25,448 nucleotides of DNA from a virus. The notes beneath the pieces are model-generated. The model was given only the letters and a program-made list of their open reading frames with translations. It had not been told where the DNA came from and did no database searches. Shown in pieces: positions 1-7,762 of this stretch (within the stretch, counting starts at the first letter, position 1; each line of letters begins with the position of its first letter). The position numbers and the translations under genes are program-made. The stretch is taken from IMG/VR virus record IMGVR_UViG_3300036978_000392, positions 1 to 25,448 of that record; one strand, 5' to 3'.

Positions 1-940
1 AGTATGTTGCGGTTGAGAATTTAATTGGTATATCAAAACCATTTAATTGTGTGATATTTACTATTTTTGCTGTCCCTGTTGCTCCGGTTGATCCAGTGCC
101 GTAGTACATGCCACAACCAAGATTTCTCCTCTCATAAATTATCTGAGCTATCCCAGTGGTTCCAGTCGGGCCTGTACTCCCCGCTCTATCTACCACGGCC
201 CATATTGAATGTGCGGGTATTCCGTATGCGTCTGTTGCTGATGTATTGTTTTCAAACACCTTAGCATAGATGACATCCTCAACAGCAAGCAAGGCACCCA
301 TGAGCCCGTCTAAATAGCCCGATGAAGGGTTAGAGACTGATACCGATCTGCGATACCTCAAAGCTGCGTCGGTCTCCTCATCAACTCCAGCAACCGTTGC
401 ACCCCCTGCATTTGACACCGACACAACTCCAGCCGTTACTGTGTCGATAATGCTAATAGATCCCGTTGATATATCGATCACCCCTGCAACCGCTGCCGTG
501 AAGTGAAGCGAATTAGCTCCAATTCCAGTTGTGACTGATGTGGTCAAATAAAACTTGTTTCCAGCTGCATCCGCTACGGTAAAAGGTGTACCGCTTCCAG
601 CTGACAAACCAATAAGGCTTACCGCTGCGGTAGTCGTCACAACCACGTATACCGTGGCTATTGTGGAGCCCTTTCTGATGATCCCATTGATAGCGCATCT
701 TTGGTCGAGCACTACCCCTGCCGCTGCACTTGGCGAGAATGAACTATAAACGCTGCTTATCACATCAAGGATATCAATCTTTGCCTGAGCAAAAAGGTTT
801 ATCATCTGGCCATCGGGTGAATTGGCATCAACATTAATATCATTGCCATAGATTCCTTTAAAGCCATCCTCTAATTCAGTGACGATATCAGCCAAAACTT
901 GCAAGTGAAGCCCGGTTAAATCTACATAATTTGATGTCAT
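1..940 (-). CDS. Baseplate J-like wedge protein (C-terminus cut by window edge)
   Basis: The reading frame is open from the ATG at 940 to base 2, giving 313 residues before the window ends. The N-terminal part (NDINVDANSPDGQMINLFAQ) and the later stretches LDQRCAINGIIRKGST and DEETDAALRYRRSVS are typical of the baseplate J / Mu gp47 family, which forms the wedge arms of contractile-tail baseplates. Its start overlaps the gp25-like gene by 4 bases (ATGA), so it is translationally coupled. Oddly, two loops near residues 254-262 and 281-290, on either side of the family-typical IAQIIYERRNLGCGMY stretch, are made of Gly-X-Thr triplets (GSTGPTGTT; GSTGATGT), as in the decoration and sheath proteins of the same phage. 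The family call is firm; the true C-terminus is not visible. Confidence 0.88.
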   Translation of the reverse strand, partial: MTSNYVDLTGLHLQVLADIVTELEDGFKGIYGNDINVDANSPDGQMINLFAQAKIDILDVISSVYSSFSPSAAAGVVLDQRCAINGIIRKGSTIATVYVVVTTTAAVSLIGLSAGSGTPFTVADAAGNKFYLTTSVTTGIGANSLHFTAAVAGVIDISTGSISIIDTVTAGVVSVSNAGGATVAGVDEETDAALRYRRSVSVSNPSSGYLDGLMGALLAVEDVIYAKVFENNTSATDAYGIPAHSIWAVVDRAGSTGPTGTTGIAQIIYERRNLGCGMYYGTGSTGATGTAKIVNITQLNGFDIPIKFSTATY

Positions 941-1284
941 ATTATCACCGTACCCTGTACATTATTTGAATATAAAGTTTCAATCTGGTATTTAATCTCA
1001 AATATCCTAGTTGTTTCGTAAGAATATTCTAAAGCAGTTATGCGAATAACACCATATAGATTTGCGATAGCTCCCTTTATTGCGAGGACTACCGCATCTT
1101 TGTTTTTGAAGTTTATGATGTCAAACCATGGCTGGCCTATTGTTGGTTCAAAAAAGCACTCCGATAAAAATGTTCTCAGTGTTGTTTCGATGTTTAGAAT
1201 GATTGCATCGTTCAATCTGGCATAAGAGGCTTTACCACAACCGAACCGCCAATCCCCATCAGATGTCAGTGATCGAAATATCAT
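937..1284 (-). CDS. gp25-like baseplate wedge protein
   Basis: This 115-residue protein has the look of the small gp25/W wedge family of contractile tails. An N-terminal WRFGCGKASYARLNDAIILN stretch is followed by a region (LRTFLSECFFEPTIGQPWFD) resembling the family's conserved core. The C-terminal half is beta-rich (IRITALEYSYETTRIFEIKY). gp25-type proteins join the sheath initiator to the baseplate wedge and normally sit between the spike/hub genes and baseplate J, as here. It overlaps the spike gene upstream and baseplate J downstream by 4 bases each. The assignment rests on motif feel plus position; the structural role is inferred from synteny. Confidence 0.72.
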   Translation of the reverse strand: MIFRSLTSDGDWRFGCGKASYARLNDAIILNIETTLRTFLSECFFEPTIGQPWFDIINFKNKDAVVLAIKGAIANLYGVIRITALEYSYETTRIFEIKYQIETLYSNNVQGTVII

Positions 1285-1916
1285 ATTGCACCCTCGTCTA
1301 ATAATGTTGCTAATTGAGCCTTCAAAGCTGTAAAGACAGCGATGTTTACAGGGACCGTTGATGTCACACCACCAGTTACAACAGTTATCGCGCTTATGGC
1401 ATCAATCAAAGCACTAAGCACTGTTTTTAAATCCGTTGCTGTGTTCTTAATTGAAACCTTTTTTGAACCACCATTGACGCATACACTATTCAACGGCGTT
1501 ACCTTTGGCGAGCTAATGGGATTCAATCCAACCAATACGATTCCATCTGCAATGCTATGGGATCGGTTGTTGGCGTGTGTTGTAACTGCTCCGGTCAAAT
1601 ACCAGTTGTCAATATTTCGGTCATTAAAAAGCACAAGGCAGTTATCACCAACGGCTATCGGACATGACACGAATGATGTCCCGCCACTGAGGGTAAATAC
1701 CGGGCAATCATCAAGGATGGGGTATTCAATAATTGCATCGTTTGGCATTTTTATTTGAAAGTTGATTTTCACCTTGGCCGTGTTTGTTGCTGGCTTGTAT
1801 TCTTGGATAGTGCCAATTTGCACGCAATTGATTGCAAGCATGGTTTGCCGCTTCATTTGATCCAAAAGAGTTTTGAGCTCTGGTTGTGTCGATGGTCCTA
1901 TGAATTGTTGTGTCAT
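1281..1916 (-). CDS. Gp138-type membrane-puncturing spike / baseplate central spike
   Basis: The protein has 211 residues. The N-terminal helix is followed by an OB-fold-like stretch (INCVQIGTIQEYKPATNTAKVKINF) and the segment YPILDDCPVFTLSGGTSFVSCPIAVGDNCLVLFNDRNIDNWY, split here only by my description. This is characteristic of the phage Gp138 N-terminal domain family of central spikes. The C-terminal third (residues about 145-211) is low in charge and rich in Val, Thr and Ala and probably forms the trimeric beta tip. The spike caps the inner tail tube and pierces the outer membrane. It overlaps the hub gene (4 bases) and the wedge gene (4 bases), matching the usual hub-spike-wedge order. 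Confidence 0.82.
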   Translation of the reverse strand: MTQQFIGPSTQPELKTLLDQMKRQTMLAINCVQIGTIQEYKPATNTAKVKINFQIKMPNDAIIEYPILDDCPVFTLSGGTSFVSCPIAVGDNCLVLFNDRNIDNWYLTGAVTTHANNRSHSIADGIVLVGLNPISSPKVTPLNSVCVNGGSKKVSIKNTATDLKTVLSALIDAISAITVVTGGVTSTVPVNIAVFTALKAQLATLLDEGAI

Positions 1917-2836
1917 GGTGTGGATACTCCCGCTCTATATTCCCCTGTTGCGATATCCACAACAACAGTCATGCCCTTTTGTTGCATCATTGTTAAGACG
2001 GTTCTACAATCCCCGCCTACTGCGCCCGATATGGTTCCGCGATGAATTATCCCGGTTACTTGATATACCCCACTAAAACCGTTCTCAGTAACGGATTGCA
2101 ATTCAATTAATTGCATCGGTCTTATCCTTGATTCAAATATCATTTCAACTTCGACGGTTAAATCTGCCCTTTTCGGTGTCCCTAATAAACCGTTCTCATA
2201 ATTTATAAGCCGGATTTCTGAATCTACTACCTCACCATCTCCGAGAACGTAAAGAGATCCCTCATCAACATAGGATTTGCCGTTTGACATCTCATTGAAC
2301 ACATCTTGCGGTGATCCAAGTATTGCTGTGTATCGCTTTGCTGCTTCGGTGAATGAATTACCAACGGTTACTTTATCAACACCATCTAATTGACCGGCCA
2401 TCTTTTTAATAGCGTTCTTTTGTGTCTCACCCGCATTGATATTACCAGACATCATTTGCGTAGCGAAGGAAGGCATCCCATCATAAGCCTCAATTACTGT
2501 GCGATAGTCCGAGCCTTGTCTTACCGAGTATGCGCGTCTTATAGTGCCATTAAAGCACCTTGGGATCAACTCGGTTTGGCTCTCAGCATAACCAGCAAAA
2601 AACTGGATAGACCTTCTGTTAGCCTCTAAATTATAGTCCTGTGAATCTTTGACTAGCTTTGCTCTGTTCACACTCCCAAGATTGTAGATGGTAAAAGTAG
2701 CCTCATTTGATTTTGATAAATTGTTTCTTGTGATGACAAATTCAACAGTATATGGCGACCTTATTTCAAGGAATTCATCACTTGTTTTTGTTTCTGCTTT
2801 TAATATAAAAGCCCTATTAAATTTTCTATTTGACAT
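1913..2836 (-). CDS. Baseplate hub protein (gp27/E217 gp41-like)
   Basis: This 307-residue protein has features of the hub protein of small myoviruses. The N-terminal strand-rich segment (YTVEFVITRNNLSKSNEATFTIYNLG) is typical of the first hub barrel. Mid-protein segments include RTVIEAYDGMPSF and SPQDVFNEMSNGKSYV. The second barrel (VEMIFESRIRPMQLIELQS, then GVYQVTGIIHRGTISG) is typical of the gp27-like fold. A trimer of this protein would connect the tail tube to the spike. The gene overlaps the plug gene upstream by 11 bases and the spike gene downstream by 4. Function is inferred from sequence pattern and synteny; no catalytic activity is expected. Confidence 0.78.
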   Translation of the reverse strand: MSNRKFNRAFILKAETKTSDEFLEIRSPYTVEFVITRNNLSKSNEATFTIYNLGSVNRAKLVKDSQDYNLEANRRSIQFFAGYAESQTELIPRCFNGTIRRAYSVRQGSDYRTVIEAYDGMPSFATQMMSGNINAGETQKNAIKKMAGQLDGVDKVTVGNSFTEAAKRYTAILGSPQDVFNEMSNGKSYVDEGSLYVLGDGEVVDSEIRLINYENGLLGTPKRADLTVEVEMIFESRIRPMQLIELQSVTENGFSGVYQVTGIIHRGTISGAVGGDCRTVLTMMQQKGMTVVVDIATGEYRAGVSTP

Positions 2837-3170
2837 AAAGAGCCTCGATATCGTCTAGCTCGGTATCATCAAGAATATAAATTTCCCATCCCGTTAACCA
2901 TGCATCGTTTGAAAAGGGATCGATTGCATCCACATTAGAAACTTGTACCCCGAATGGAATTATGTTTTTGAATTGGCGCAACAAATTTGGCGCTATCGCT
3001 ACACGTTCTTGGTTCAATGAAAAGGTTCCCCATGTAAGGGACATAAACCAAGCATATTGTTGCGGTTTAAATTCAAGCAAGATTTCTACCGCCGAATATC
3101 CGTCAATCGGGAAACGGAAAACTTGCTTGTATGCATCGCTTAAATTTGTAATTTGTCTCATTTTTCCCAT
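2826..3170 (-). CDS. Baseplate plug-like protein
   Basis: The protein has 114 residues. The segment FRFPIDGYSAVEILLEFKPQQYAWFMSLTWGTFSLNQERVA, described here in pieces, and the later NAWLTGWEIYILDDTEL resemble the small baseplate plug family known from Pam3-like and E217-like phages, which sits inside the tube above the hub. The start is uncertain: ATG at 3170 or ATG at 3161. A GGATGGG tract lies just before the second start, which would make the protein three residues shorter. About 79 bases of AT-rich non-coding sequence separate it from the Dit-like gene upstream, the widest gap within the tail module. I see no convincing promoter or terminator in that gap. Confidence 0.66.
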   Translation of the reverse strand: MGKMRQITNLSDAYKQVFRFPIDGYSAVEILLEFKPQQYAWFMSLTWGTFSLNQERVAIAPNLLRQFKNIIPFGVQVSNVDAIDPFSNDAWLTGWEIYILDDTELDDIEALYVK

Positions 3171-3249
3171 CCACTTTTATGCTTATAATTTCAATGCCTT
3201 ATATCAATATCAATTTAAACATCGTTTTTAGCCATTTTAAGCTATTTGA

Positions 3250-4032
3250 CTAGTTGGTAACGCCAAGCCCTTGCCCGATGTTTAAAAGCACGCTCCCGCC
3301 CGTTTGTGTCGCCTTGTTATCCGGTTCAGCCGCTTGTGCTGCGTTACGTCCGAGCAATCTACCCTTGTTTGTGATCGTCTGGATAAATCGCATTTGCTTG
3401 AAGGTCAGAGTAAAAGTTGTCTCCATAGTTGTGTCCTCAGCTTGGTCGGCTGACCATGATTCAATAACCATATCCTTATAAGTTTTCCAAGGTGTCTCGA
3501 CTGAGAGCAAAGACCTCCCTAGAAAATACTTTTCAAATGTTGCAAATGCTGTTTGCTGTTTGTTTAGCGAAGGTTCATCGGTAAAGATATCCGACAAGTT
3601 GTTGTATGTCTTTTGTATCGTATCAATTGCAGATACTACTTCGTAAGCGGATGCAATTGCCTTTGTTGCCATGAGCCCTTGCTCTGGGGAAAAGATCGCG
3701 AATGGTGCAAGGCGATCAATTGCGGCATTGAGAAAGGTTAACCCAGCTAGCTTAGTATAAACGAGCTCACCAACCTTGCCCGTCAATGTGATCTTTATTG
3801 GTTCAAGTGCCACATGGTCCTGTATTGAACTATTATCCTCTGTAAAGTGATCGGTTATTTGCGCTGAATACGAGATATTCTCGGTCAAAGGGACATCAAA
3901 CAAAAAACCGTCAATTCCCTTTTTCAAGTTTTGATCGGTTACTAATGCGGTTCCCATACCAATAAGAGACAATGCGGAACCGCCAATGCTTATGCTATTG
4001 CTGACACCGCTGATGCTATTTAAAACTGACAT
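3250..4032 (-). CDS. Dit-like baseplate/tail protein
   Basis: This 260-residue protein has a hydrophobic, Gly/Ser-rich start. It continues with GFLFDVPLTENISYSAQITDH and HVALEPIKITLTGKVGELVY, split here, the signature of the N-terminal domain of Dit-like tail proteins that circularise at the tail-baseplate junction. The C-terminal part contains the strand-rich WKTYKDMVIESWSADQAED and MRFIQTI, then a flexible tail ending in GVTN. It follows the tape measure gene after 16 bases, the usual place for the first baseplate protein. The role (adaptor between tail tube and hub) is known for the family and inferred here. Confidence 0.72.
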   Translation of the reverse strand: MSVLNSISGVSNSISIGGSALSLIGMGTALVTDQNLKKGIDGFLFDVPLTENISYSAQITDHFTEDNSSIQDHVALEPIKITLTGKVGELVYTKLAGLTFLNAAIDRLAPFAIFSPEQGLMATKAIASAYEVVSAIDTIQKTYNNLSDIFTDEPSLNKQQTAFATFEKYFLGRSLLSVETPWKTYKDMVIESWSADQAEDTTMETTFTLTFKQMRFIQTITNKGRLLGRNAAQAAEPDNKATQTGGSVLLNIGQGLGVTN

Positions 4033-4048
4033 TAGTCACACTCCATTG

Positions 4049-5521
4049 TTAACCGTAGGCTTGGCCTTCCCAGTATGCACCTTGCACTGTTCGATCAAAT
4101 GCTTCCTTGACAGCTATTGCTGTTTCCCTCGGTGTTGTTGATTCATTCACGTTTATTATGACGTTGTTGCTTGTCTGATCACCTGCTTTTCCAGAACTAA
4201 CACCTTGCAATGGTCCCAGTGGAGACGATCCAAATCCTTTTATTTTATCCCACATAGACTGGATAAAATCGTTTGTTTTGTCACCCATGCCGGGTAGCAT
4301 GTCACCCATTGCTTTGTCGAATGCCCCGCCTGTGAATAGACTTACAACAGTTTTCAACCCGCTAATAAGTGATTCAACGTAATTGTCCATGTCTTGGAAG
4401 TATTTGACCATTCTACCGAGTACGCTATCGTCTCCTCTCATGAACGACCAGAGATCCTCTATTGCCAAAGCGAGCAAAGCCAAAACCGCTTGCACTGGAA
4501 ACAAGGCGATAAAGAGAGCCGTACCCATTGCCACAATAATAGGCATATACTTTTTCAAACTACCGAAAAATGGCTCCATTCTTTTCGATACATCAAAAAA
4601 CATTTGTGACATGCGATCAAAGAAATATGTCACGTTTGTTGCAATGGGAGTGAGAAAAGACGCAAACTTTTGAAGAGCCCTTTTATTCTGCTCAAATATA
4701 CGGTTGAAATAGAAATTGAAGTCTTTGAGCCTTTTAATTTCTTTGTCAGTAAGTAGCGTCTCCTCGCTTGCGGGTTTAAGGTTCTCAGCATTTTTAAGAA
4801 AGTAGATCAAATCGTCTGATAAACCGAGATCCCTTGCCAAGTTTGTTCCCAGTGCTGTTGGCATGGTTTTTAATTTTGCGCCTATTTGGTCGAGTAACTT
4901 CAATGGATCGTCATGTGGATTCAATCCAAACATTTGATAAGCGCCTACATTTCCACCTCGACCAAGCATGATATCAACCGATTGCTTTTGGAAATTGCTT
5001 ACCGCACCGGCTACGTCATCAATATTGCCGCCAGTCTGTGCTGCCATGTCTCCCAGTCTTTGAATTGCATTGGTTGATAGTCCGGTGAGGCTGGATATTT
5101 TATCGATGTGGACAGCTGCGTCTGATGCCTTTTTGACAAAGTATGATAATGCTGATGTCCCGGCTAAAAGTTGTATTCTTGCCGCTGCTAAATTTCCCCA
5201 ATAGCTTTTCATTTTTCCATTTAAAACATCAAGAATGCCATTTCCTTTTTTCCGTTCAACATTGCCATTTTTCTCAGATAAATTTAGGCCTGTTTGAGTT
5301 TTACCCAGCTTCTCTTTTGACTTTATCTCAGTCAATTCGGCTTGGGTAATTGCTCCCATCTTCACAGCAATTTTACCCAGTATCTCACCAAAGCCTGACA
5401 TTGTTTCAGTCAGCGCAATAGTCACGTCTTGAGCTCCGGCTAAGGCATTCTCAAAGTTTTTAGCTTCACCCAATCCCTCGCTCTTGAATCCCAAGCTGAA
5501 AAATAACTCACCTATGTTCAT
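4049..5521 (-). CDS. Tail tape measure protein
   Basis: The protein has 490 residues, the longest tail gene in the window. It has a helical N-terminal half, a family-like stretch DKISSLTGLSTNAIQRLGDMAAQ, and one strongly hydrophobic segment at about residues 326-354 (MPIIVAMGTALFIALFPV onward). Hydrophobic segments are typical of tape measure proteins, which set tail length and leave with the DNA. It is unusually short for a myovirus. At roughly 1.5 angstrom per residue, known from other phages, it would specify a tail of about 70-75 nm. It overlaps the second chaperone frame by 14 bases, and gene order (chaperones, tape measure, Dit) is classical. Confidence 0.85.
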   Translation of the reverse strand: MNIGELFFSLGFKSEGLGEAKNFENALAGAQDVTIALTETMSGFGEILGKIAVKMGAITQAELTEIKSKEKLGKTQTGLNLSEKNGNVERKKGNGILDVLNGKMKSYWGNLAAARIQLLAGTSALSYFVKKASDAAVHIDKISSLTGLSTNAIQRLGDMAAQTGGNIDDVAGAVSNFQKQSVDIMLGRGGNVGAYQMFGLNPHDDPLKLLDQIGAKLKTMPTALGTNLARDLGLSDDLIYFLKNAENLKPASEETLLTDKEIKRLKDFNFYFNRIFEQNKRALQKFASFLTPIATNVTYFFDRMSQMFFDVSKRMEPFFGSLKKYMPIIVAMGTALFIALFPVQAVLALLALAIEDLWSFMRGDDSVLGRMVKYFQDMDNYVESLISGLKTVVSLFTGGAFDKAMGDMLPGMGDKTNDFIQSMWDKIKGFGSSPLGPLQGVSSGKAGDQTSNNVIINVNESTTPRETAIAVKEAFDRTVQGAYWEGQAYG

Positions 5522-5729
5522 TCTTATTTTCTCCGATCAAGTAACATTGCTTTTCGTATTTGTTTTTGAATGTCAAATAATCATAAGCATCGCATATTAG
5601 ATCAACCCGTTCACCCATAAGCACCTCGGGAGAACCAAAGCCAGCACTTGCCAGCTCCATGATTATAAATCTATGGCCTTCCATATTGATAGCTATTTTA
5701 GGGGATTCACGCTTGCTGGTATCAATCAA
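5508..5729 (-). CDS. Tail assembly chaperone, C-terminal (T-like) frame
   Basis: This 73-codon frame lies between the first chaperone gene and the tape measure gene. It has no good start of its own. The first possible start is TTG at 5729, overlapping the upstream stop. The first ATG is at 5684, and neither has a convincing ribosome binding site. The frame is exactly -1 relative to the upstream gene and stays open upstream through the slippery sequence at 5759-5765. I therefore read it as the second half of a frameshift fusion (gpG/gpGT type), giving an extension that begins about RKSLFVFKSELIDTSKRES. The chaperone binds tape measure during tail assembly. Independent translation from TTG is the alternative. 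Confidence 0.72.
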   Translation of the reverse strand: MIDTSKRESPKIAINMEGHRFIIMELASAGFGSPEVLMGERVDLICDAYDYLTFKNKYEKQCYLIGENKNEHR

Positions 5730-6109
5730 TTCGCTTTTAAAGACGAAAAGAGATTTTCGAAAAAAGGGGAGATATTCTCTTTCAAAACGTAGAAAACTAC
5801 AGGCAAGAAGTCTGAACGAAATTCCCTTTTCTCAAATGTCTGTGAATCGATCTTAAGCCCGTTGTATGTGACGCGCTTGAAACATGTCTTTGCCGCATCA
5901 ACTACAGCTTGGCTTGATAAAATAGCGCAAATTGGATTCTTTAGATTTAAAGCATCTGACATCTTAAATGCTGTCCAATCAACACTTTTAATGTCAAGAT
6001 TAATTTTCTCAATTTCCTTTGTGATGATCTGAGATACCCCCCAAGCCTCCTCGAAAGGGAGCAGGGTGATATCTATGATCGAACCACTTGGCAAAGTTAT
6101 TTTACTCAT
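5726..6109 (-). CDS. Tail assembly chaperone (G-like)
   Basis: The protein has 127 residues, starts with MSKITLPSGSIIDITLLPFEEAW, and is mainly helical. Size, position between tail tube and tape measure, and the -1 slippery heptamer near its 3' end identify it as the first tail assembly chaperone, equivalent to lambda gpG. It overlaps the tube gene's last base with its first (shared base 6109). Zero-frame translation ends at 5726; a minority of ribosomes should shift and make a fusion running to 5508. Primary-sequence similarity within this class is low, so the call relies mostly on synteny and the frameshift signal. Confidence 0.76.
   Translation of the reverse strand: MSKITLPSGSIIDITLLPFEEAWGVSQIITKEIEKINLDIKSVDWTAFKMSDALNLKNPICAILSSQAVVDAAKTCFKRVTYNGLKIDSQTFEKREFRSDFLPVVFYVLKENISPFFENLFSSLKAN
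5759..5765 (-). promoter_or_regulatory. -1 programmed frameshift slippery heptamer T TTT TTC
   Basis: On the minus strand the heptamer reads T-TTT-TTC, with TTT (5764-5762) and TTC (5761-5759) in the zero frame of the first chaperone gene. This is a canonical X-XXY-YYZ site, 31 bases before that gene's TGA (5728-5726). Slipping back one base enters the frame of 5508-5729 with no stop between. A short CGAAAA/TTTTCG hairpin follows at once but is weak and too close to be a sure stimulator. Confidence 0.65.
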
Positions 6110-6564
6110 TAACTGATTGCCCTATCGCTTGATGAGAATACCCAAGTAAAAACGCTAATGCCTTGCTCAGAATCACCCTCAGTATTGATTACCACTTCCA
6201 CTTGTTTTGTCGGGATACCACCAGTTAAAACATACGTGTCAGACGATACGATGCCAGCACCGTCGCCGATTTTTTTCACCAATTCTGCATTCTGAACAGA
6301 ATACCCGGTTGGATTTGATCGGTATGAAGTGAGATAAGTTTGCAATGCTTTATCATCTGCACTACCTCGGATAACCTTAACTTCAAGCGATGCTTGAAAA
6401 CCGCTTGCGTTCTGAACAAAAATGGTGTTGCCGTTCTTACCAGTTTTCACAGTTGCGAGCTCGGTTGCATAAGAAATCTTTGCTACCTCACCAGAACCAA
6501 AATCAGATAAGATTCTATCCCCAATTTTAATGGTGTCTGAACCAAGTAACGATAGTGTGCCCAT
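6109..6564 (-). CDS. Tail tube protein
   Basis: This 151-residue protein is beta-rich. It begins with MGTLSLLGSDTIKIGDRILSD and continues through GEVAKISYATELATVKTGKNGNTIF, matching the pattern of contractile-tail tube proteins of the DUF3277 type. In that family a conserved stretch reads D.F..G.V......N..A....GKNGN. It lies directly downstream of the sheath gene (24-base gap) and upstream of the chaperones, which is the standard order. A ribosome binding site (GAGAGGATA on the minus strand) lies just before the ATG. The product would polymerise into the inner tube through which DNA passes. Confidence 0.83.
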   Translation of the reverse strand: MGTLSLLGSDTIKIGDRILSDFGSGEVAKISYATELATVKTGKNGNTIFVQNASGFQASLEVKVIRGSADDKALQTYLTSYRSNPTGYSVQNAELVKKIGDGAGIVSSDTYVLTGGIPTKQVEVVINTEGDSEQGISVFTWVFSSSDRAIS

Positions 6565-6588
6565 ATGTCATATCCTCTCAGTTATACT

Positions 6589-7752
6589 TTATTTATTGAT
6601 GTTTACGATCACATTTGTGGAATGAATTGCTCCACTATATTTCAAAGCAATTTGAACCGTAGGGGCAATCCTTGCCGCTCTATCCGCTACCGACTGAGTA
6701 GCTACAGGCGAGGAGTAAATATAAAAGCCAAAATCGGTTATGTTGCGCTTGAAATCTTCTGGACTACCAAAGGTGTCGGCCCCTGTCCATTCACCTGGAG
6801 CTATGAAGCCATTTGATACAGCTTGAGAACAAACCCGACGGTAAGCACCTTTGAGCCCGTCCATGCCTTGTTCAGTTTGTGGGATCTTTGTCCCGGCTGT
6901 GCGAAGGAAGTTAAAGCCAGCTACCTCAAGAGCTCCGATGATCCAACGAAGATTGTAAACATCGTCAAAAAACTCATTTGCTCCATGTGACATCACACAT
7001 GCCTGACCTGCGATATTGACGTAACAGTCAGCACCCACGGCTTTAGCTGCGGTCAATAGCGTTTGTGTCATAGCATCATCAGATGAAACACCAACCAGAG
7101 ATTTAAGGTTCATGGTTTGCGCTGTGTTCACCGCTGAAAAGTTTGTACTCATGCCACGGCCAGCATAGGCCCATTTGAAACCATCTATTCCGGTTGCTCT
7201 CGCATAGTGCAACACTCTGGTTAGGCTTAAGGATGTCTCGTCAACCTCATACGCCAAACCGCCATTTTGCAATGACGCCGCAGATGAATCAGCCAAGAAC
7301 AAAAGTTTTCCAGCCGCTTGAGCTACGGCGCCAGCCCTTAGAGCCTCTAAATTGGCTCCGGTTGCTCCCGTAAATCCACTTGGGCCAGTTACACCAAGAG
7401 TGTAGTTCGCACTACATCCACCGAAATAAAGCAAGCCAGAAGCTCTGGTAATCGCTTCCTCAAGGACTTCCCCGGCAAGCATGGGAACCACAATAAAATA
7501 ACCACCGCCTGTCAAAATGTTTGGTGATTGGCTAAAAACTGCCGTAGCTGCTCCCGCTGTTACGCTTGCCGATCCCCAGTTAGTAATAACATCAGCTGCG
7601 CTTGAATATACCGCGAAAAGTGCGGTCCCAAGCGATACGGCTGGATTCTCTTTGGTGAAGCAAACAAGATTGTTAATACTGTATGCGGCAAGCCCTGCCG
7701 GTGGTGTGATAACGCTTATATTGACTACGTTTGTAATCCCGATCATGGTCAT
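6589..7752 (-). CDS. Tail sheath protein (DUF3383-like) with a collagen-like loop
   Basis: The protein has 387 residues, typical for short DUF3383-type sheath proteins. Family-like segments include PAVSLGTALFAVYSSA, EEAITRASGLLYFGG, GFKWAYAGRGM, and the C-terminal half around QAVSNGFIAPGEWTG and FYIYSSPV. The C-terminal strand (HSTNVIVNINK) would join neighbouring subunits. Between YFGGCSANYTL and LEALRAGA, at about residues 120-134, the protein has five Gly-X-X triplets (GVT GPS GFT GAT GAN), which look like an inserted surface loop. The start at 7752 has a strong AGGGAGA ribosome binding site; a second ATG lies two codons downstream. The sheath contracts to drive the tube through the envelope. 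Confidence 0.86.
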   Translation of the reverse strand: MTMIGITNVVNISVITPPAGLAAYSINNLVCFTKENPAVSLGTALFAVYSSAADVITNWGSASVTAGAATAVFSQSPNILTGGGYFIVVPMLAGEVLEEAITRASGLLYFGGCSANYTLGVTGPSGFTGATGANLEALRAGAVAQAAGKLLFLADSSAASLQNGGLAYEVDETSLSLTRVLHYARATGIDGFKWAYAGRGMSTNFSAVNTAQTMNLKSLVGVSSDDAMTQTLLTAAKAVGADCYVNIAGQACVMSHGANEFFDDVYNLRWIIGALEVAGFNFLRTAGTKIPQTEQGMDGLKGAYRRVCSQAVSNGFIAPGEWTGADTFGSPEDFKRNITDFGFYIYSSPVATQSVADRAARIAPTVQIALKYSGAIHSTNVIVNINK

Positions 7753-7762
7753 AAAAATCTCC

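Noticed and set aside
1342-1758. A 138-codon plus-strand frame opposite the spike gene
   Set aside because: No recognisable domain; the spike frame on the other strand is well supported.
3171-3249. Possible terminator or promoter in the gap between Dit-like and plug genes
   Set aside because: Only a four-base palindrome (TAGC/GCTA) and AT-rich sequence; no convincing boxes or U-run.
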